Part shown: positions 11,781 to 13,060 of the stretch, one piece after another | Numbering within the stretch: position 1 is the stretch's first letter | Layout of the letters: each line of letters opens with the position of its first letter | Source: CAYMJK01 sp043101635 | GTDB lineage: Bacteria > Planctomycetota > Phycisphaerae > Phycisphaerales > UBA1924 | Length of the DNA: 13,060 nt | Direction: 5' to 3' | NCBI GenBank assembly: GCA_043101635.1 | Contig: JBICIE010000263.1 | Span: forward strand, 1 to 13,060 | Made by a program: the position numbers and the translations under genes | Notes under the pieces: generated by a model | Database searches by the model: none | What the model saw: the letters and a program-made list of their open reading frames with translations, nothing else | Told to the model about the DNA's origin: nothing

Positions 11781-13060
11781 CTACCGCTGGTCCACCGTGT
11801 AGTTCGGGCTTTCCTTCGTGATGCGGATGTCGTGCGGGTGACTCTCGACCACGCCGGCGGCCGTCACGCGGCAGAACTGCGACTCGGTGCGGAGCTGGTC
11901 GATGGTCTGGCAGCCGCAGTAGCCCATCGCGGCCCGCACCCCGCCCACAAGCTGATAGGTGAACTCGGCGAGCTTGCCGCGGTAGGCGACCAGGCCCTCG
12001 ACGCCCTCGGGGACGAACTTGCGCTGCGACTCTTCCTGCTCCAGCGCCTTGGCCTGGCCGTAGCGGTCGGCCGAGCCCCTGTTCATGGCGCCCTCGGAGC
12101 CCATGCCGCGGTAGCTCTTGTAGCGGCGGCCCTGGCTGATGACCAGTTCGCCCGGGCTCTCCTCCAGCCCGGCGAACAGCGAGCCCATCATCACGCTGCT
12201 GGCGCCGGCGGCGAGGGCCTTGGCGATGTCGCCGCTCATGCGCACGCCGCCATCGGCGATGATCGGGATGTCCCGCCCGGCCCGGCGCACGCCCTCGAGG
12301 GCGTTGAAGATCGCGCTGATCTGCGGCACGCCCACGCCGGTGACGACGCGGGTGGTGCAGATTGAGCCGGGACCAATGCCGACCTTGATGGCGTCCGCCC
12401 CGGCCTCGATCAGGTCGATGGCGGCCTGCTCGGTGGCGACGTTGCCGGCGATGACATCGATCTCCCAGCGGCTCTTGATGTCGCGGACGGTGCGCAGGAC
12501 GTTCTCGCTGTGGCCGTGGGCGGTATCGACGACGATGACATCGACCCCGGCGCCGATGAGGGCCGAGACCCGCTCCATCTGCAGCACCCCCACCGCCGCC
12601 CCGCAGCGCAGGCGCCCGTGATCATCCACGCAGGCGCTGGGGAACTGGCTGAGCCGGTCGATGTCGCGCATCGTGATCAGCCCGGCGAGCCGGCCGTCGG
12701 CATGCACCAGCAGCAGCTTCTCGACCTTGTTGCGGCTGAGGATGTGGTCGGCCTCCTCCAGCGTGGTGCCGGCGGGGGCGGTGACGAGGCCTTTGGCCGT
12801 CATCAGGTCGCGCACCGGCGTGTCGGGGTTGGCGCCGAACTTGAGGTCGCGCCGGGTCAGGATGCCCAGCACCTTGCCCTTGCCGCGGAGGATCTCGGAA
12901 CCGTCATCGGTGACGGGGAAGCCGCTGACGTTGTGCTGGCGCATCAATTCGCGGGCCCGGGCGACGGTGTCATCGGGCCCGAGGGTGATGGGGTCGGGGA
13001 TGATGCCGGCGGCGGAGCGCTTGACCTTCTCGACCTCGCGGCTCTGGGCCTCGGGGGCGA
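11781..13060 (-). CDS. guaB: IMP dehydrogenase, N-terminus beyond the window
   Basis: This enzyme oxidises IMP to XMP with NAD+, the rate-limiting step of GTP synthesis. The visible 425 residues begin within the linker before the CBS pair (AQSREVEKVKRSAAGI), so roughly 80 N-terminal residues, including the first barrel strands, lie past the right edge. The CBS pair follows (TRRDLKF, MRDIDRL), then the barrel with VDTAHGHSENV, GNVATEQAAIDLIEAGADAI, the active-site loop GIGPGSICTTRVVTGVGVPQ (catalytic Cys at 12357-12359) and the phosphate-binding IADGGVRMSGDIAKALAAGA. The mobile flap region YRGMGSEGAMNRGSADRY leads to KFVPEGVEG. The C-terminus VESHPHDIRITKESPNY is typical. All key residues are present. 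The ATG at 12947 is internal and not the true start. Confidence 0.97.
   Translation of the reverse strand, partial: APEAQSREVEKVKRSAAGIIPDPITLGPDDTVARARELMRQHNVSGFPVTDDGSEILRGKGKVLGILTRRDLKFGANPDTPVRDLMTAKGLVTAPAGTTLEEADHILSRNKVEKLLLVHADGRLAGLITMRDIDRLSQFPSACVDDHGRLRCGAAVGVLQMERVSALIGAGVDVIVVDTAHGHSENVLRTVRDIKSRWEIDVIAGNVATEQAAIDLIEAGADAIKVGIGPGSICTTRVVTGVGVPQISAIFNALEGVRRAGRDIPIIADGGVRMSGDIAKALAAGASSVMMGSLFAGLEESPGELVISQGRRYKSYRGMGSEGAMNRGSADRYGQAKALEQEESQRKFVPEGVEGLVAYRGKLAEFTYQLVGGVRAAMGYCGCQTIDQLRTESQFCRVTAAGVVESHPHDIRITKESPNYTVDQR

Overview
The window looks like a piece of a high-GC planctomycete genome, most likely of the Phycisphaerae. The main evidence is a pair of secreted proteins that end in two EF-hand-like repeats rich in the motif FDFLCFQN, which is the GC-type dockerin anchor typical of that group. 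A fragment of an FN3-like planctomycete protein and many short palindromic intergenic repeats fit this. The first 18 bases are not genomic: they match the end of the Illumina sequencing adapter, so the window starts at a raw contig end, and the genome starts at base 19.

Layout. (1) Bases 19-4679 are a block of minus-strand genes. Read in transcription order from high to low coordinates, they are rpsO (ribosomal protein S15), a terminator, pnp (polynucleotide phosphorylase), a second strong terminator, a cold-shock-domain protein, a sensor histidine kinase, and a secreted protein of unknown function cut off at the contig end. rpsO-terminator-pnp is the classical bacterial arrangement and places RNA decay next to translation. 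(2) Bases 4680-7500 are an irregular, repeat-rich stretch. It holds a 42-bp tandem repeat, an orphan copy of the last 46 codons of kdsD in inverted orientation to the real gene, the 3' part of an FN3-like gene, a bidirectional terminator, and three small unrecognised minus-strand genes separated by hairpins, a guanine-rich tract and heptamer repeats. (3) Bases 7501-9444 hold two divergent housekeeping genes. kdsD (arabinose-5-phosphate isomerase, first step towards KDO) is on the minus strand and scpA (chromosome condensation) on the plus strand; both probably start with GTG and only 21 bases separate them. (4) Bases 9441-11618 hold two secreted dockerin-bearing proteins on the plus strand, the first overlapping the scpA stop by 4 bases. 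(5) Bases 11781-13060 hold guaB (IMP dehydrogenase) on the minus strand, with its N-terminus beyond the window.

The most notable observation is inside kdsD. Its SIS domain appears to carry an in-frame insertion of about 23 codons containing two perfect palindromes. One of these recurs in the intergenic region next to guaB. This suggests a mobile palindromic repeat that has entered a protein-coding gene without breaking it. The second is the diverged inverted copy of the kdsD 3' end: 132 of 141 bases are identical and 8 of the 9 differences are synonymous, so it comes from a once-functional diverged copy (or from a strain-level assembly join), not from a recent local duplication.
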